From NCBI RefSeq assembly GCF_023898315.1, contig NC_064622.1, positions 75,588,387 to 75,652,386 on the forward strand: a DNA stretch of 64,000 nt. The letters run 5' to 3'. The stretch is from Schistocerca nitens (lineage: Eukaryota; Arthropoda; Insecta; Orthoptera; Acrididae). Under the pieces are notes generated by a model. The model was not told where the DNA came from and searched no databases. It saw nothing but the letters and a program-made list of their open reading frames with translations. Every line of letters starts with the position of its first letter. The stretch's first letter is position 1. Positions 1 to 11,456 of the stretch are shown piece after piece. Position numbers and translations under genes: made by a program.

Positions 1-1900
1 ATCGACAGCAATTTCAGATAGTTAGCTTCCGCCGACAGAGACATCAAACGCGCCAATGAAGAATCTGCACGGGACGACATTTACGAGAGCTGCACCGCGC
101 ACAGGTAGGAGGAAATCGGACGACACGACCCATCAAGGCGGATCAAGGAAGGTCCGACTTACACTCGCAAATTCCGTGTGGAAATGCTGACCAGTTATAC
201 TGTACGTCACATATACCACCCTCTACGGACTCGCGGCTAAGTTGAGTAATAACAGTATCAGTTTAGAAGCGAGGGGATCTTGCAAATCTCTCCCTGCACG
301 TCTAGCAGCTGTCCACACTCCAAAATTTCGTTCTTCGGGCTTTTGGCAGTGTGGTGTGCGTACTGTAAGACCTTCAGTACACACACCATCAGATTCATCA
401 GATTATTTGACTTGTCGCTCTAACAAAGTAGGCGAGTGTCAGCAATATGTCTCGTGGTCTTATCGTGGCGTGTTTATCTTCTGCCGTTAGGTCAGACGAT
501 AGAAATGCCACTTGCACGCTTAGAGTAGCAGTTTGACGGTGACCAAAATTGACAATCTGAAGTTCCTTTGGTATTGGTACGTTAATCTTATTCCCACATA
601 TATCCCTGATACTTGACAAAAGTGTCTGTACATTTATCTTCATGGCTATGTACAGGAATATGGTGATCTTATTAGGCGTAGACTGAAACTTTACTATAGA
701 CTGGTACAGACAAATGTAGAACTCGTAGAGACTGGTACAGACTAATGCAGACTGGTACAGACTGGTGCAGACAAATGCAGACTGATCAATCGGAGGTCTG
801 TACACTCGTTATAATTCCTCGCGCGTTCATGTATCACTGCGCGAGTGTGATCCGCGAGGAGAAAAGGTTCTACGTTAGCAGCAATCGCATTGGCTGCGTT
901 ACATATTAATACGCTGATCGGCGGAAGCAGATTTTGGTCCGTCTCTAAGGCAGCGCCATCTCGTAGTGCGGTGACGGACGACCACTGCGCCTGCGCTGTT
1001 GTGCTTAGCGGGGCGCGCTCTAGTGGGAAAGTTGTGTACGCGCTGACTACGCGGAACTATGTACACAACAGGCAGGTAATTCCATTAATGTGATTGGACC
1101 GTGTATTATTATGAAGTTTATTCCACTCGTCACCGTTGCTCTTCTTCCACTGATAACTCCTCCTTCTCACGCTGTAGAAAGCCGGACCAGTCAACGAAGT
1201 AATACCACAATTCAACGTTTAGTCGCTTAGACTGTTGGTTAATTTATTGTCCCTGCTCTCCATGACGCCAAACGGACACCTCGACGGTTTTCTTTCCCCG
1301 ACAGTGTTAGTGTCTTGGTTATCACAAGGCCGAGACGGCAGGAAATGGCAAAGAATGGCCGCCGCCGGTGCTGGACACGTGTTCAAATTACAAAGGAGCG
1401 CCGGACGTAATCACAGGGGGGACTCTGGTCGACAGGCGGGCAGCGGCGCACGCACGCGGCCCACGTCCGCTGCAGCCCAGCAGACAGCGGCCGGCAGCCA
1501 CCAGCTACTGGTGTTGTCGGCGGCTGATGGAGCCGCAGTCTCCGCCCATCAAATTATTAGCTCCGCACTCACGGAATTAGCTACTGTAATTCCGATCCGG
1601 CCTCAAGCCGGCGGCGCCTCTTCTTATTTGGTCGCCGTTCGGGCGCCGAGCGGAGCCGAGCACAGCCAAGCGGAGGCGAGAGGAGACCAGACGTGTCACT
1701 CGGAAGTCAGACCTCACAGGCAGCCGCGGCGAGCGCCTTCATACAGCGAGTCACCAGCTCAGTGCCCTCAGTCAGCCCTGCATTTTTCTGTGAAGAGGAT
1801 GATACCACTTCCTCTTCCAAGCGGTTTGATTAGTCCCATTCCTTTACTTGCCGCTACTTGAACCTAGGTAACTGGGCTATGCACAGCTCCGTTTAAAAAG
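1..1900. other. No gene recognised; short repeats and a GC-rich stretch
   Basis: No frame here gives a recognisable protein. The minus strand at 398-805 is open for 135 codons but has no known motif. At about 690-790 a degenerate short tandem repeat based on AGACTGGTACAGAC and AGACWAATGC produces a repetitive, tyrosine- and serine-rich false protein. From about 1320 to 1800 the base composition becomes rich in G+C and CpG, unlike its AT-rich surroundings. It is listed as a possible host regulatory island, with nothing to prove it. Confidence 0.4.
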
Positions 1901-1922
1901 AATGGCTCGACGAAGTCGTAGA

Positions 1923-3480
1923 GTCTACTTCTACATCTACACCCATACTCCGCAAACCACCTGACGGTGTGTGGCGGAGGGTACCTTGAGTACCTCTATC
2001 GGTTCTCCCTTCTATTCCAGTCTCGTATTGTTCCTGTGTGGGCTCCAAACTCTCTGATTTTATCCTCATGGTCTCCTCGCGAAATATACGTAGGAGGGAG
2101 CAATAGACTGCTTGACTCCTCGGTGAAGGTATGTTCTCGAAACTTCAACAAAAGCCCGTACCGAGCTACTGAGCGTCTCTCCTGCAGAGTCTTCCACTGG
2201 AGTTTATCTATCATCTCTGTAACGCTTTCACGATTACTAAATGATCCTGTAACGAAGCGCGCTGCTCTCCGTTGGATCTCATCTATCTCTTCTATCAACC
2301 CTATCTGGTACGGATCCCACACTGCTGAGCAGTATTCAAGCAGTGTGCGAACAAATTTACTGTAACCTACTGCCTTTGTTTTCGGATTGCATTTCCTTAG
2401 GATTCTTCCAATTAATCTCAGTGTTGCATGTGCTTTACCGACGATCAACTTTATATGATCACTCCATTTTAAATCACTCCTAATGCGTACTCCCATATAA
2501 TTTATGGAATTAACTGCTTCCAGTTGCTGACCAGCTATATTGTAGCTAAATGATAAGGGATCTTTCTTTCTATGTATTCGCAGCACATTACACTTGTCTA
2601 CATTGAGATTCAATTGCCATTCCCTGCACCATGCGTCAATTCGCTGCAGATCCTCCTGCATTTCAGTACAATTTTCCATTGTTACAGCCTCTCGATATAC
2701 CACAGCATCATCCGCAAAAAGCCTCAGTGAACTTCCGATGTCATCCACAATGTCATTTATGTATATTGTGAATAGCAACAGTCCTACGACACTCCCCTGC
2801 GGTACCCCTGAAATCACTCTTACTTCGGAAGACTTCTCTCCATTGAGAATGACATGCTGCGTTCTGTTATCTAGGAACTCTTCAATCCATTCACACAATT
2901 GGTCTGATAGTCCATATGTTCTTACTTTGTTCATTAAACGTCTGTGTGGAACTGTATCTAACGCCTTGCGGAAGTCAAGAAACACGGCATCTACCTGTGA
3001 ACCCGTGTCTATGGCCCCCCTGAGTCTCGTGGACGAACAGAGCGAGCTGGGTTTCACACGATCATCTTTTTCGAAACCGATGCTGATTCCTACAGATTTC
3101 TAGTCTCCAGAAAAGTCATTATACTCGAACATAATACGTGTTCCAAATTTCTACAACTGATCGACGTTAGAAATATAGGTCTATAGTTCCGCACATCTGT
3201 TCGACGTCCCTTCTTGAAAACGGGGGTGACCTGTGCCCTTTCCCAATCCTTTGGAACGCTACGCTCTTCTAGAGACCTACGGTACACCGCTGCAAGAAGG
3301 GGGGGGGGGGGACAATTTCCTTCGCGTACTCTGTGTAAAATCGAACTGGTATCCCATCAGGTCCAGCGGCCTTTCCTCTTTTGAGCGTAGACTTCTGATT
3401 TCATGTGCAGTAGCTAACTCTCTGCCAATGATGAACTATAGTTCTGATCCTGCAGTCAAATCCCGTGTTATCACGTATCG
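1923..3480 (-). mobile_element. 5'-truncated non-LTR retrotransposon (LINE), reverse transcriptase C-terminal part and 3' UTR
   Basis: Reading right to left, the RT begins with the GKAAGPDGIP region near 3380, continues with a fragment ending in the NYRP block (3090-3287), and then with a 353-codon frame (3057-1996). That frame contains the first catalytic aspartate (FLDFRKALD), the GVPQGSV block and the active-site FADD. RT would copy the element's own RNA into DNA at the nicked target. The G-run at 3299-3310 and a break near 3090-3110 put the pieces in different frames, so no full protein can be made. The thumb region and a short 3' UTR rich in TCTACATCTAC-like repeats end near 1923. I see no endonuclease domain, so the copy is 5'-truncated, as is usual for LINEs. 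The clade is probably CR1/Jockey-like, not certain. Confidence 0.85.
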
Positions 3481-3489
3481 ATACCATCC

Positions 3490-5050
3490 CACTGGCGTTC
3501 ACAGTGGGTAACGGAATTGAAAGTTTGCGTCAGACGCACACACTGGCGGACCCAATGGCGCATTCCTGCTAAGCCACGCGTTTAGCAGCTCTGTACCACG
3601 AGTGCCGTCTGCCGCCGCGATATAAGTGGGTCGGCGGTAGTCACTCAGCCCACCTGCACTGGTAGCTGCTTCACTATTCACTATGACACTATGACACCAC
3701 CATTCGTGCTTAGTTTGGCGAGTCTTTTCCATGTTATCACTGTGATAGCTGGACATGTTTCTTGCTGCATTATTTTTAATGAGTCTTCCTTCACTTGGAG
3801 AAATAGAAGTCGAATAAATCTTCTGTTACTATGATTTAGTTGTTCACTAATCATTTATGCTCCCGTCCACCTCTCCTGTGATGACAGTTGCCGCACCAAG
3901 GTGTAGTCCACCTCCCTTTTGCATCATGTACGAAGTTGTACAGAACATATCCCTTGGCTGGCATTATTAAATTAATCAAAAATGTTATATGATAGTTAAA
4001 TAAATAAGTAATAAAATGGGATCTATTATGACACCTGAAATTGATATAGACGACACTACAGAATTATGTTTATTCGATTAAGCCATTTCATATAAAATAT
4101 CAATTAAATAGGAAGCGGTCCTACAATTACCAGTCACATAACAGACAGAAAGATGACCTTGTAAAAGTGTAATGAAGGTGCCATAAGTGCATTACAAGAA
4201 TATTAGCGCAATCCCCAGGCTAAATAGACATCCAAGACGAGCGATAAACTAACTCCATTTCGTCAACACTATACAGGAAATATTTGCCATTTCAAAATAA
4301 TTCAGCGTTCAGCATGAAGATTTACAGATTAACACATAAGAGATGGTGTGTAGGAACTTATACCCTGTCCGTAATCGAAGTGAAAAAGTCTGAAGTTCTG
4401 CACTGCAGCACATTCAGACCTCACGAAAGTTACAGTCCCTTCAGAAGTTAAAGCCGTGTAGCTGCCGTTCACCACGCAGGTTGAATCGTCTGTAAGCCTG
4501 AATATCTCGTGTTACCTCCGGCAGGTCTGCCTCCTTCCTGATCTAACGTAAGAGTGTTCTGAACGCTCCCTTGAGTGCGCCACATACAAAGATTCACTCT
4601 GCACATGACTCAAGTAGTGTTCCGCCACTGCCGAACTCTCATTGGCTCAAGGCCGTCCCCACTTAAAATACATCGTTCTCATGTTATTCAGGTATGACTG
4701 ACCCGAACACTTTCCGCACTAAATTAATATATTATAACAGTACTTAAATAAGGATACATTACAATCACTGTCACGCTCCGACCACTTAAACAAATATAAA
4801 TAATAGCTTGTTCATACAAAATTCGTCAGGAAACTTACATAAATGCGCCCGTATTAAGCGACAAAAAATGTTTTTAAATACTGTTTAAACCAGTACTTAC
4901 GTCTACTTGCTAAAAGCGCCTTTAGGCACTCTTTTCAACTGAAATGTCAGCTAACTCCAACGACTGACGACTTTAAACTTACCAAGGTTTTTAATATCGA
5001 TTGTAATTGTATTTAAATACAGTTCACAGCAAAAATAGTATCTTATTGCC
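3490..5050. other. No gene recognised
   Basis: AT-rich DNA with no supported gene. An open frame of 85 codons on the minus strand (3499-3756) has no recognisable domain. A TATA-like word and a polyadenylation-like AATAAA occur at about 3620 and 3813, which could be the remains of an LTR, but no terminal TG..CA pair or target-site duplication could be found. Confidence 0.3.
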
Positions 5051-5059
5051 TAAGTAACT

Positions 5060-5480
5060 ATAAAATATGTCGGGATATGAGTATTCATGCAGCATTAAGC
5101 ACGCTTTTAGAAACCATCTCTCGTGCGGAGCTCAGAGTGTCTTTTTCTCACATGACATACTCCGAACTATAGATGAAGGGCAAGAAGCAAATACCATATT
5201 TCTAGATTCTAGTCGGTGCGATGAATGGCAGCTGGCTCGAAATGTATAAAAATGTAAGTTAATGTGGATGAGTAGGAAAAACAAACTCGTAATTTTGGGA
5301 TACAGCACTAGTAATGCCCTGCTCGACATAGTCAAGCCGTAACGTTGCAAAGCGATATGAAATGGAAAGAGCGTATGAGGATTGCGGTAGGGAAGGCAAA
5401 TGGGGAGAATTTTAGGGAAATATGGTTCATTCGTAAAGAAGACCGCACGTAGGACGCTAGTGCTATGTGAAGGATACAAT
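5060..5480 (+). pseudogene. Decayed LINE reverse-transcriptase fragment
   Basis: The plus strand gives a discontinuous match to the palm-to-thumb region of a LINE RT. A stretch with HAFRNHLSCGAQ and TIFLD is followed by DEWQLARNV, a stop, and then KCKLMWMSRKNK with further stops. The order (hydrophobic TIFLD block, then the DEWQL-N-KCK block, which in LINE RTs follows the active site) is right, but the FADD motif has been lost between them. No protein can be made. Sequence and decay suggest an old copy, different from the LINE at 1.9-3.5 kb. Confidence 0.45.
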
Positions 5481-5729
5481 GTTCCGATAAACATTTACAT
5501 GATGAAACTTGCCACTTACCGTCTTTTAGCTGTTTTCTAGTTATCGCTAAATAACTTGAAAGTCTAAAAGTAGCAGGTGCTATTTAGAACTTGTACAGAA
5601 ACCAAATTGTAGTTATAGTAGCCGAAGGGTCTGAGAAGTGACCAGTGGTTGACAGTGGAATGGAACAGGAATGCGGACATTCGCCTATATCATTAAGTCT
5701 GAAAGGAACAGCATCCAAGGAGATATTTG

Positions 5730-6435
5730 GCAAGGGAATCATAGTTCAGCGTGAAGGAACAAAGACTCTGAAGTTTTCCGACAGCGCTGAAAATCTGTCA
5801 CATAGAGGAAAGGAGTTGGAAAAGCGGTGCCGGGAATTAAACACGGACAAATGTAAAACAAGGATCAGTTTTGCCATTTGTGCACCGAAATAATCGATGA
5901 TGGTCGAAATACAGAGTATATTAAATGCTGACTGACTATGGAAAGAAAAGCGTTTCGAAAAAAGAGAAATTTTCGAACATCTAATATAAATGGAATTGTT
6001 GGGAAGCCTTTTCTGAAAGATTCTGTATAGAGTGCAGCCTTCTACAGAAATAAAACGGATACGATAATAAATTCAGACAAAGAGAAGATAGAATTTTTTT
6101 AAATGTGATGTCACAGAAAAATGCTGTAGATTAGACCATTACATTCGAGTAACTAATACGGAGGTACTAAACCGAATTGCAGGAAGAATAAATTTGTCGC
6201 ACAATTTGACTAAAGGAAGGGACAAGTTGACAGGCCACAACCTAAAGTATCAACGAATCGTTAGTTTGGTAAAGAAGGAAAATGTGGGGCGTACAAACTG
6301 TAAAATAAGTAGTTTCAAATAGATGTAGGTGGCAACAGTTACTTGGAGATGAAGAGGCTTGTACAAAACAGCGTGGAGAGATGCATCAAACCGCTCTTCG
6401 GACTGAAGACGACAACAAGAACGACAGCTGAATAA
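5730..6435 (+). pseudogene. Decayed 3' end of an RTE-like LINE
   Basis: From about 5745 the frame reads TLKFSDSAENL, a mutated form of the FADD active-site block, then CRELNTDKCKTRISF, the usual following block. After several stops, the C-terminal part common to this LINE type is still visible (TNTEVLNRI-like block near 6150, then NLTKGRDKLTGH near 6210). The copy ends at about 6430 in a tail with GACGACAACAAGAACGAC, the CAA-rich simple tail that also ends the copy at 12.2-14.2 kb. The catalytic aspartates are lost and the frame is broken many times. Confidence 0.55.
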
Positions 6436-6439
6436 CATC

Positions 6440-6932
6440 CAACTTCGTTTACTTCACTAGAAGATGATTTTGCACATATTTGTCAACCCGTTATAGGCTC
6501 AGATTCAAGGGCAGCAGAGGCGGGAAGACCAAGTAGTACGAAACTATAAAACAGTCGTTAAAAATGAAACAATCAAAATAAAGTTAGTCTGCCAGAAAGT
6601 GGAATTCTTCATACGTGAAAGCAAAATCCTCCAGTGGTAAAGACTGTACACTGTTGCTCCATATCGTATCTTGTATTGAGGTGGTCATAAAGTTTGATCA
6701 CCGATGTGTAACCTTGGTACACATCGCAATCCGCTAACTGCAGTACCGAAGCACACCGCTAAAACAGGAAAAACGAAATGCCGCAACCCATTGGCAAAGT
6801 GGTGTATTGTGCGGTAACTCTTTTACGACCTCTGAACTTTGCAGCACTTCATGCTGCACTTGTGAAAGTGTACGCCACAGTGGATAGTACGTAGTTAGGT
6901 TGTTTGGTGGTCCAATGAGTCTGAATTACGAA
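6440..6932. other. No gene recognised
   Basis: No frame longer than about 60 codons and no repeat that I recognise. It lies between the decayed LINE tail and the 59-bp tandem duplication. Confidence 0.35.
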
Positions 6933-7050
6933 GACTCAGGTGAGGGGCAGATCTCCTTCAAGTACTGTGAATCGCAAGATAAATGCCACTGGACTCAGGT
7001 GAGGGGCAGATCTCCTTCAAGTACTGTGACTCGCAAGATAAATGCCACTG
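6933..7050. repeat. Tandem duplication, two units of 59 bp
   Basis: Unit 1 is 6933-6991 and unit 2 is 6992-7050. Both begin GACTCAGGTGAGGGGCAGAT and end AAATGCCACTG. I count one difference (A in unit 1, C in unit 2, in GTGAATCGC versus GTGACTCGC). The near identity means a recent duplication. It creates a 71-codon open frame at 6900-7115, which is probably not a gene. Confidence 0.95.
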
Positions 7051-7059
7051 CTCGAACAT

Positions 7060-7888
7060 CGTCGTCTCGTAATCGAGGCTACAGTGTACAGAATGTGAAA
7101 GTCAGTCATGCATAAGTTTTCACCGTCTTGCACGATCTTTCGACTTTACAAATGTCTGATAGGTTTAGGACTACACACACCCACTCAAAAAAATTCACCG
7201 AAGCTATGACACAGCGGGAATGCTTCATTTGATCATGCCAATCCAGATGACGTCATTAGGTGTTTAACCAGCATGGATGAATGCTGAGTGTATCACTTAG
7301 ACCTCGAAACGAAGGATCAAAGAAAGCAATGAAGCGACCGTGATCGGGCAAGGTCATGCTGTCTTTTAATCTGTGACTTCTTCCTCTTTTCTCGGCTGAA
7401 GAAACAATTTCGTTCTGGAATGACGACGAGGTGATTTTCAAGGTCGAACGTTTTCTAAACAGCCAAAATGCAGACTTCTACATCCAAAGTTTCCGCCGAG
7501 TCACTTAGTGTTGTGAACAATGCGACGCGTAGGAGTTTGGATGTGAAGAGAATGTATTATCAAGTGCATGTATGTTTGCACATGGAGGGATATTCAGCCG
7601 CCAAATAATTGTTGTAATTGTTATAATTTACGTAAACAGAACCAAAAGATATAATATAACTCAGCCGTAATGAATGTCACTTCGAGGAAACTAAAAGTTC
7701 ATTTAACGACTGGATTAGACGTGACGAATAAACTTTTAAGAAAGCTGAAATTTGCTTAAACACAATCAAAAGATGTAATGTACCTTAGACGTGACGTACG
7801 TCACACAAGATTGTAGGAAACACAGCACCTTTAAGATTTTGAACTTGGATGCACTTCTGCAACCGTGCATGCAAGACCTTCAGTCCAT
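7060..7888. other. No gene recognised
   Basis: AT-rich, with no supported coding frame, repeat or RNA gene. Short words recur (AAAAGATRTAAT at about 7646 and 7771; TTAGACGTGACG at about 7707 and 7787), suggesting an old local duplication. Confidence 0.3.
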
Positions 7889-8303
7889 TATAAATAACAG
7901 CTAACCAGTTGCAAACTCAGGTTTATTGAAACTTGACCATGGTTTCAGCGATTTTATAACGGTCTCCTTCAGAAGATGTAGGGCGCAAAATCACATTGTG
8001 TGTAGTCAATGTGAGAGTCGTTTACTGTGTCTAATACACCTCATCCACTTAATAATCGATTAAACACATTATATAAAAGTATACGTACAGTAGAGGGCTA
8101 CTTCTCTTATATAATGCATTTAAATGGTGTTTAAGTGGATGAGAGGAACTAGACAGAGTCAACGACTGTCACATTTACTACACATAATGTCATTTTACAT
8201 CCTACATGTTCTGAAGAAGGCGTTTTTAAAACCGTCGAAACCAAGGTTAAGGTTTAATAAACCTGTAATTGGCAGCTGTTTGGCTGTTATTTCTAATGCA
8301 ATG
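7889..8303. repeat. Fold-back repeat with arms of about 165-180 bp
   Basis: The left arm (about 7889-8052) and the reverse complement of the right arm (about 8122-8303) align from the outer word ATAACAGC to the inner words CTCATCCACTTAA. They share the block AGGTTTATTRAAMCTT and the phrase CTTCAGAASATGTAGG, and differ at perhaps a quarter of positions. Between them lies about 70 bp containing an AT-rich mini-palindrome (TTATATAA). The right arm on the plus strand contains CTGAAGA followed by a short stem and CGAAAC (8211-8242), a motif seen elsewhere in the window. No coding capacity. Superfamily unknown. Confidence 0.7.
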
Positions 8304-8309
8304 AAGCAA

Positions 8310-8890
8310 CTGTAATAGAAGCAATACCAAATTATACACAAACAGGTCATGAAGTGTGACAACCTTAAAGATATCAAGTGTTCTTTTGCTTAAACAATTC
8401 ATACACTTACCAGGTGCAGGTGTAGAAAATCATAAAACGCTGGCCGCGTCGCAATGGAATGAAGTAAGAAATTTTTAAAAGCCAAGGGCAGCTATGAATA
8501 GCGCGAATCCAAGACGTGCCAAGGATAGTCGTACAAGACGAGCATAAAAGCACTCCATCAAACTTTTACAATAAGCACCGCTCCACAGTGAAATCTCGGC
8601 AGCTAAGTATTGACATTAGTAGACACAGTACTGGGCTAATTTACCGTCACTACAGTTGTGTCAGAACATTAACAGGATTCTTGCAAATGATAGATACATA
8701 AATCTTATACACATCAGCGATTCGTGCGCTTTCAGACAAAAATAAGTAAACCTCACCTGCGTAGAAGACCAGAAATATCTCAATGCTAAACAATAATTGT
8801 CAAGAACCGCCACCAAGGCCAACATTAAATTCAAAATTATTTACCTACTGGAAAAGACTGACTCGTGCTGTACACGAGCCGCAGCAAAAA
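8310..8890. other. No gene recognised
   Basis: AT-rich, with no supported frame or repeat. Confidence 0.3.
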
Positions 8891-8904
8891 TCAGATTTGA
8901 TTCA

Positions 8905-9101
8905 AATGGTTCAAATGGCTCTGAGCACTATGGGACTCAACTGCAGTGGTCATCAGTCCCCTAGAACTTAGAACTACTTAAACCCAACTAACCTAAGGAC
9001 ATCACACACCTCCATGCCCGAGGCAGGATTCGAACTTGCGATCGTAGCGGTCGCGCGGTTCCAGACTGTAGCGCCTAGAACCGCTCGGCCACCTTGGTCG
9101 G
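8905..9101 (-). mobile_element. SINE-A copy 1 (tRNA-derived SINE)
   Basis: This is the commonest repeat here (13 copies). Read on its sense strand it starts with a tRNA-like head with an A box of the form TGGCCGAGCGG, an extended variable arm (GCGACCGCTACGGTCGC) and a B box GGTTCGAATCC. A tRNA-unrelated body follows, with GTCCTTAGGTTAGTTAGG and ATGACCTCAG, ending GAGCCATTTGAACCA. The long variable arm points to a class II (Leu/Ser-type) tRNA ancestor. The boxes are an internal RNA polymerase III promoter; the element encodes no protein and must borrow a LINE's RT. This copy is flanked by 13-bp target-site duplications (8892-8904 and 9102-9114, CAGATTTSATTCA) that differ at one base. Confidence 0.97.
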
Positions 9102-9114
9102 CAGATTTCATTCA

Positions 9115-9480
9115 TCGAGGTTAATGAGTGCTACTTACTCATATATAGTGTGTCTCAGAACATCTGAGGACAGACACACTCTCAAGCAATATAAATCAGA
9201 AGGATTAGACCCATTGGCAGACATACTTACAGTAGGCAGTCATCACAACTGTGACACCGAAAGTGAACAGATAGGCGAGCGAATTCCAAGGGCTTGATAA
9301 TTACTTGTTTACAAAAGCGAGTTTCTCGTAAGCCTTGCAGTTCCGCAAGTGCTACAGGTCCTGTGAGTATTATCATAACTACACGTACCTCACGTCCATG
9401 CAGTAGTGACATCGGTCGCAATCGCCAGCACTCAACAGACCAGTTAATCACAGAAGTTCAACAGCGCTACTCGATTAGTC
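9115..9480. other. No gene recognised
   Basis: No recognisable repeat or protein motif in this interval. Confidence 0.3.
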
Positions 9481-9930
9481 TTCTCACTGATTTGAGACGG
9501 CCTCCCAAAAATTCCTCTCCTATGCCAATTATGCCAATCTTTTCCTCTCAGAGTAGCACTGACAACCTACGTCCTCAATTATTTGTTAGACGTATCCCAA
9601 TCTCTGTCTTCCTCTACAAGTTTTACCCTCTACAGCTCCATTTCGTACCATGGAAGTTATTCCTTGATGTCTTAACAGATGTTCCACAATACTGTCTCTT
9701 CTTCCTGTCAGTGTTTTACACATGTTCCTTTCCTCGCCGATTGTGCTGAAAACCCCCTCATTCCTTACCTTATCAGTCCACCTAATTTTCAACATGCATT
9801 TGTAGCACCGCATCCCAAATACTTCTAACATCTTCCGTTTCCATTTTTCCATAATCAATGTCTCACTGTCGTAAAATGTTGTGCTCCAAACGTATATTCT
9901 CAGAAATTTCTTCCTCAGGTTCAGACCTTG
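9480..9930 (-). pseudogene. RTE-like LINE fragment, C-terminal part of the RT ORF
   Basis: A minus-strand frame of 116 codons (9936-9586) reads through the region after the RT thumb: a YVWST block, an FGMRCYKCMLKIRWTDKV block, then RNEGV, SIVEHLLRHQGI and VEGKTCRGRQRLGYV. This order is the same as in the plus-strand copy at 13.8-14.1 kb (CYRRMLK..., HQGI, GKSRRGRR...), so both belong to related LINEs. Neither the active site nor the endonuclease is present: the copy is a short 5' truncation. The frame then breaks near 9586. Confidence 0.75.
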
Positions 9931-10256
9931 TAACAACGCCAGTTAATGCGTGGTAACATTCGTTGCTATACAGCCTGCAGTATTGGAGCCGGAGCTGTGA
10001 AGGAAACCGCCAGTTGTATCCTATCAATGAGTCATGTACACCTGCTGCTACTGCAACGAGTGAACGCGCCAGCGTGTCTCTTCGAACGAAAGTCAAAAGT
10101 CAAAAGTCAAAAACCGACAGTTATGGAACTAAATTCAGTTAGGAAATATAATAGTTTATGTTTTGGTATTATCTAAAAACATTAACAAAGCACTCAGTGC
10201 GCAGAATTAATTAACTGAGATTTTATATGATAACTTTCATTATTTTTCGTTTTCGT
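9930..10256. other. No gene recognised
   Basis: Mixed-composition DNA with a short perfect repetition AAAGTCAAAAGTCAAAAGTC-like at 10088-10110 and nothing else that I can name. Confidence 0.3.
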
Positions 10257-10268
10257 AATATAAAAATC

Positions 10269-10538
10269 GTCCGCAGCTCGTGGTCTCGCGGTAGCGTTCT
10301 CGCTTCCCGCGCACGGGGTCCCGGGTTCGATTCCTTCCCGGCGGGGTCAGTGATTTTTCCTGCCTCGAGATGAGTGGGTGTTGTTGTGTCGTCTTCATCA
10401 TCATCATTCATCCCCATTACGCTCGGAGGAAGGCAATGGCAACCACCTCCACTAGGACCTTGCCTAGTAAGGCGGCGCGGGTCTCCCGCGTCGCTCCCCT
10501 ACGCTCTGTAAAGAAGTATGGGACTCATCATCATCATC
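10269..10538 (+). mobile_element. SINE-C (second tRNA-derived SINE family)
   Basis: The head is tRNA-like: CGTGGTCTCGCGGTAGCG serves as A box region and GGGTTCGATTCC as B box. The body has GCCTCGAGATGA, CATCCCCATTACG, GGAAGGCAATGGCAACCACC and CACTAGGACCTTGCCTAGTA, and the copy ends in TCATCATCATCATC simple repeat. It is flanked by perfect 12-bp target-site duplications AATATAAAAATC (10257-10268 and 10539-10550), which fix both ends. The TCATCATC tail at the 3' end suggests mobilisation by a LINE that recognises simple-repeat tails. No protein is encoded. Confidence 0.95.
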
Positions 10539-10550
10539 AATATAAAAATC

Positions 10551-10866
10551 AGACAAAAGTATTATTGGTGTCTAATATTGTTGTGGGAGTATATGTGAGT
10601 GAATGAGAATGTAGAAATATGTAGAAGTAACCTGCAAGAATTACGCAGGCCTGTCGTGGGAAAGTGTTCCTAGAGAATTTACCCACTATGCCGATCGTAT
10701 GTCTAGGTGTGATTGCTACTCTAACAGAGCAGCCAGAAAGTCAGCTGGGCTAAAACCTGTATCTAAAGAATATTTTCAGAATTATTGCCTTTTCGTTTTC
10801 GTTTATTGAACATTACTTCAATAAAAGCATGTCAGATTGACGTAAATGCGTCTGTGTATAAGAATT
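10551..10866. other. No gene recognised
   Basis: Nothing recognisable between two SINEs. Confidence 0.3.
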
Positions 10867-10877
10867 GGTGTAGGCCA

Positions 10878-11066
10878 AATGGTTCAAATGGCTCTGAGCA
10901 GTATGGGACTTAACATCTGAGGTCATCAGTCCCCTAGAACTACTTAAACCTAACTAAGCTAAGGACATGACACACATCCATGCCCGAGGCAGGATTTGAA
11001 CCTGCGACCGTAGTGGTCGCGCGGTTCCGGACTGACGCGCCTAGAACCGCTCGGCCACCGCGGCCG
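10878..11066 (-). mobile_element. SINE-A copy 2
   Basis: Complete from the tail (GGTTCAAATGGCTCTGAGCA) to the head (CCGCGGCCGG). Target-site duplications are GGTGTAGGCCA (10867-10877) and GGTGCAGGCCA (11067-11077), 10 of 11 identical. Confidence 0.96.
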
Positions 11067-11252
11067 GGTGCAGGCCAGTTTTGGCGAGAGTATGATCATG
11101 AGCGAGCATTCTGATTGGCAGCGAGTTTGGTCAGCCAATCAGAATTGAGACGGTTCCCGCTCATTACCTGATAGTTATACAGGGAGTGAGGTTGCAGGAA
11201 GAGAGTCGCTCGCCAGCTTCGGTCGCGGAAGGACATGTTAAATGTGATTTTT

Positions 11253-11442
11253 AAATGGCTCTGAGCACTACGGGCCTCAACAGCTGAGGTCATCAGTCCC
11301 CTAGAACTCAGAACTACTTAAACCTAACTAACCTAAGGACACCACACACATCGATGCCCGCGGCAGGATTCGAACCTGTGACTGTAGCGGTCGCGCGGTT
11401 CCAGACTGTAGCGCCTAGAACCGCTCGGCCACATCGGGCGGC
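11253..11442 (-). mobile_element. SINE-A copy 3
   Basis: Complete copy lying 186 bp from copy 2 in the same orientation. The target-site duplication is a perfect 14-mer, TAAATGTGATTTTT (11239-11252 and 11443-11456), which argues for a young insertion. Confidence 0.97.
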
Positions 11443-11456
11443 TAAATGTGATTTTT

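Noticed and set aside
3499-3960. Solo LTR to the right of the first LINE
   Set aside because: TATA-like and AATAAA words are present, but there are no TG..CA ends with a duplication and no second copy in the window.
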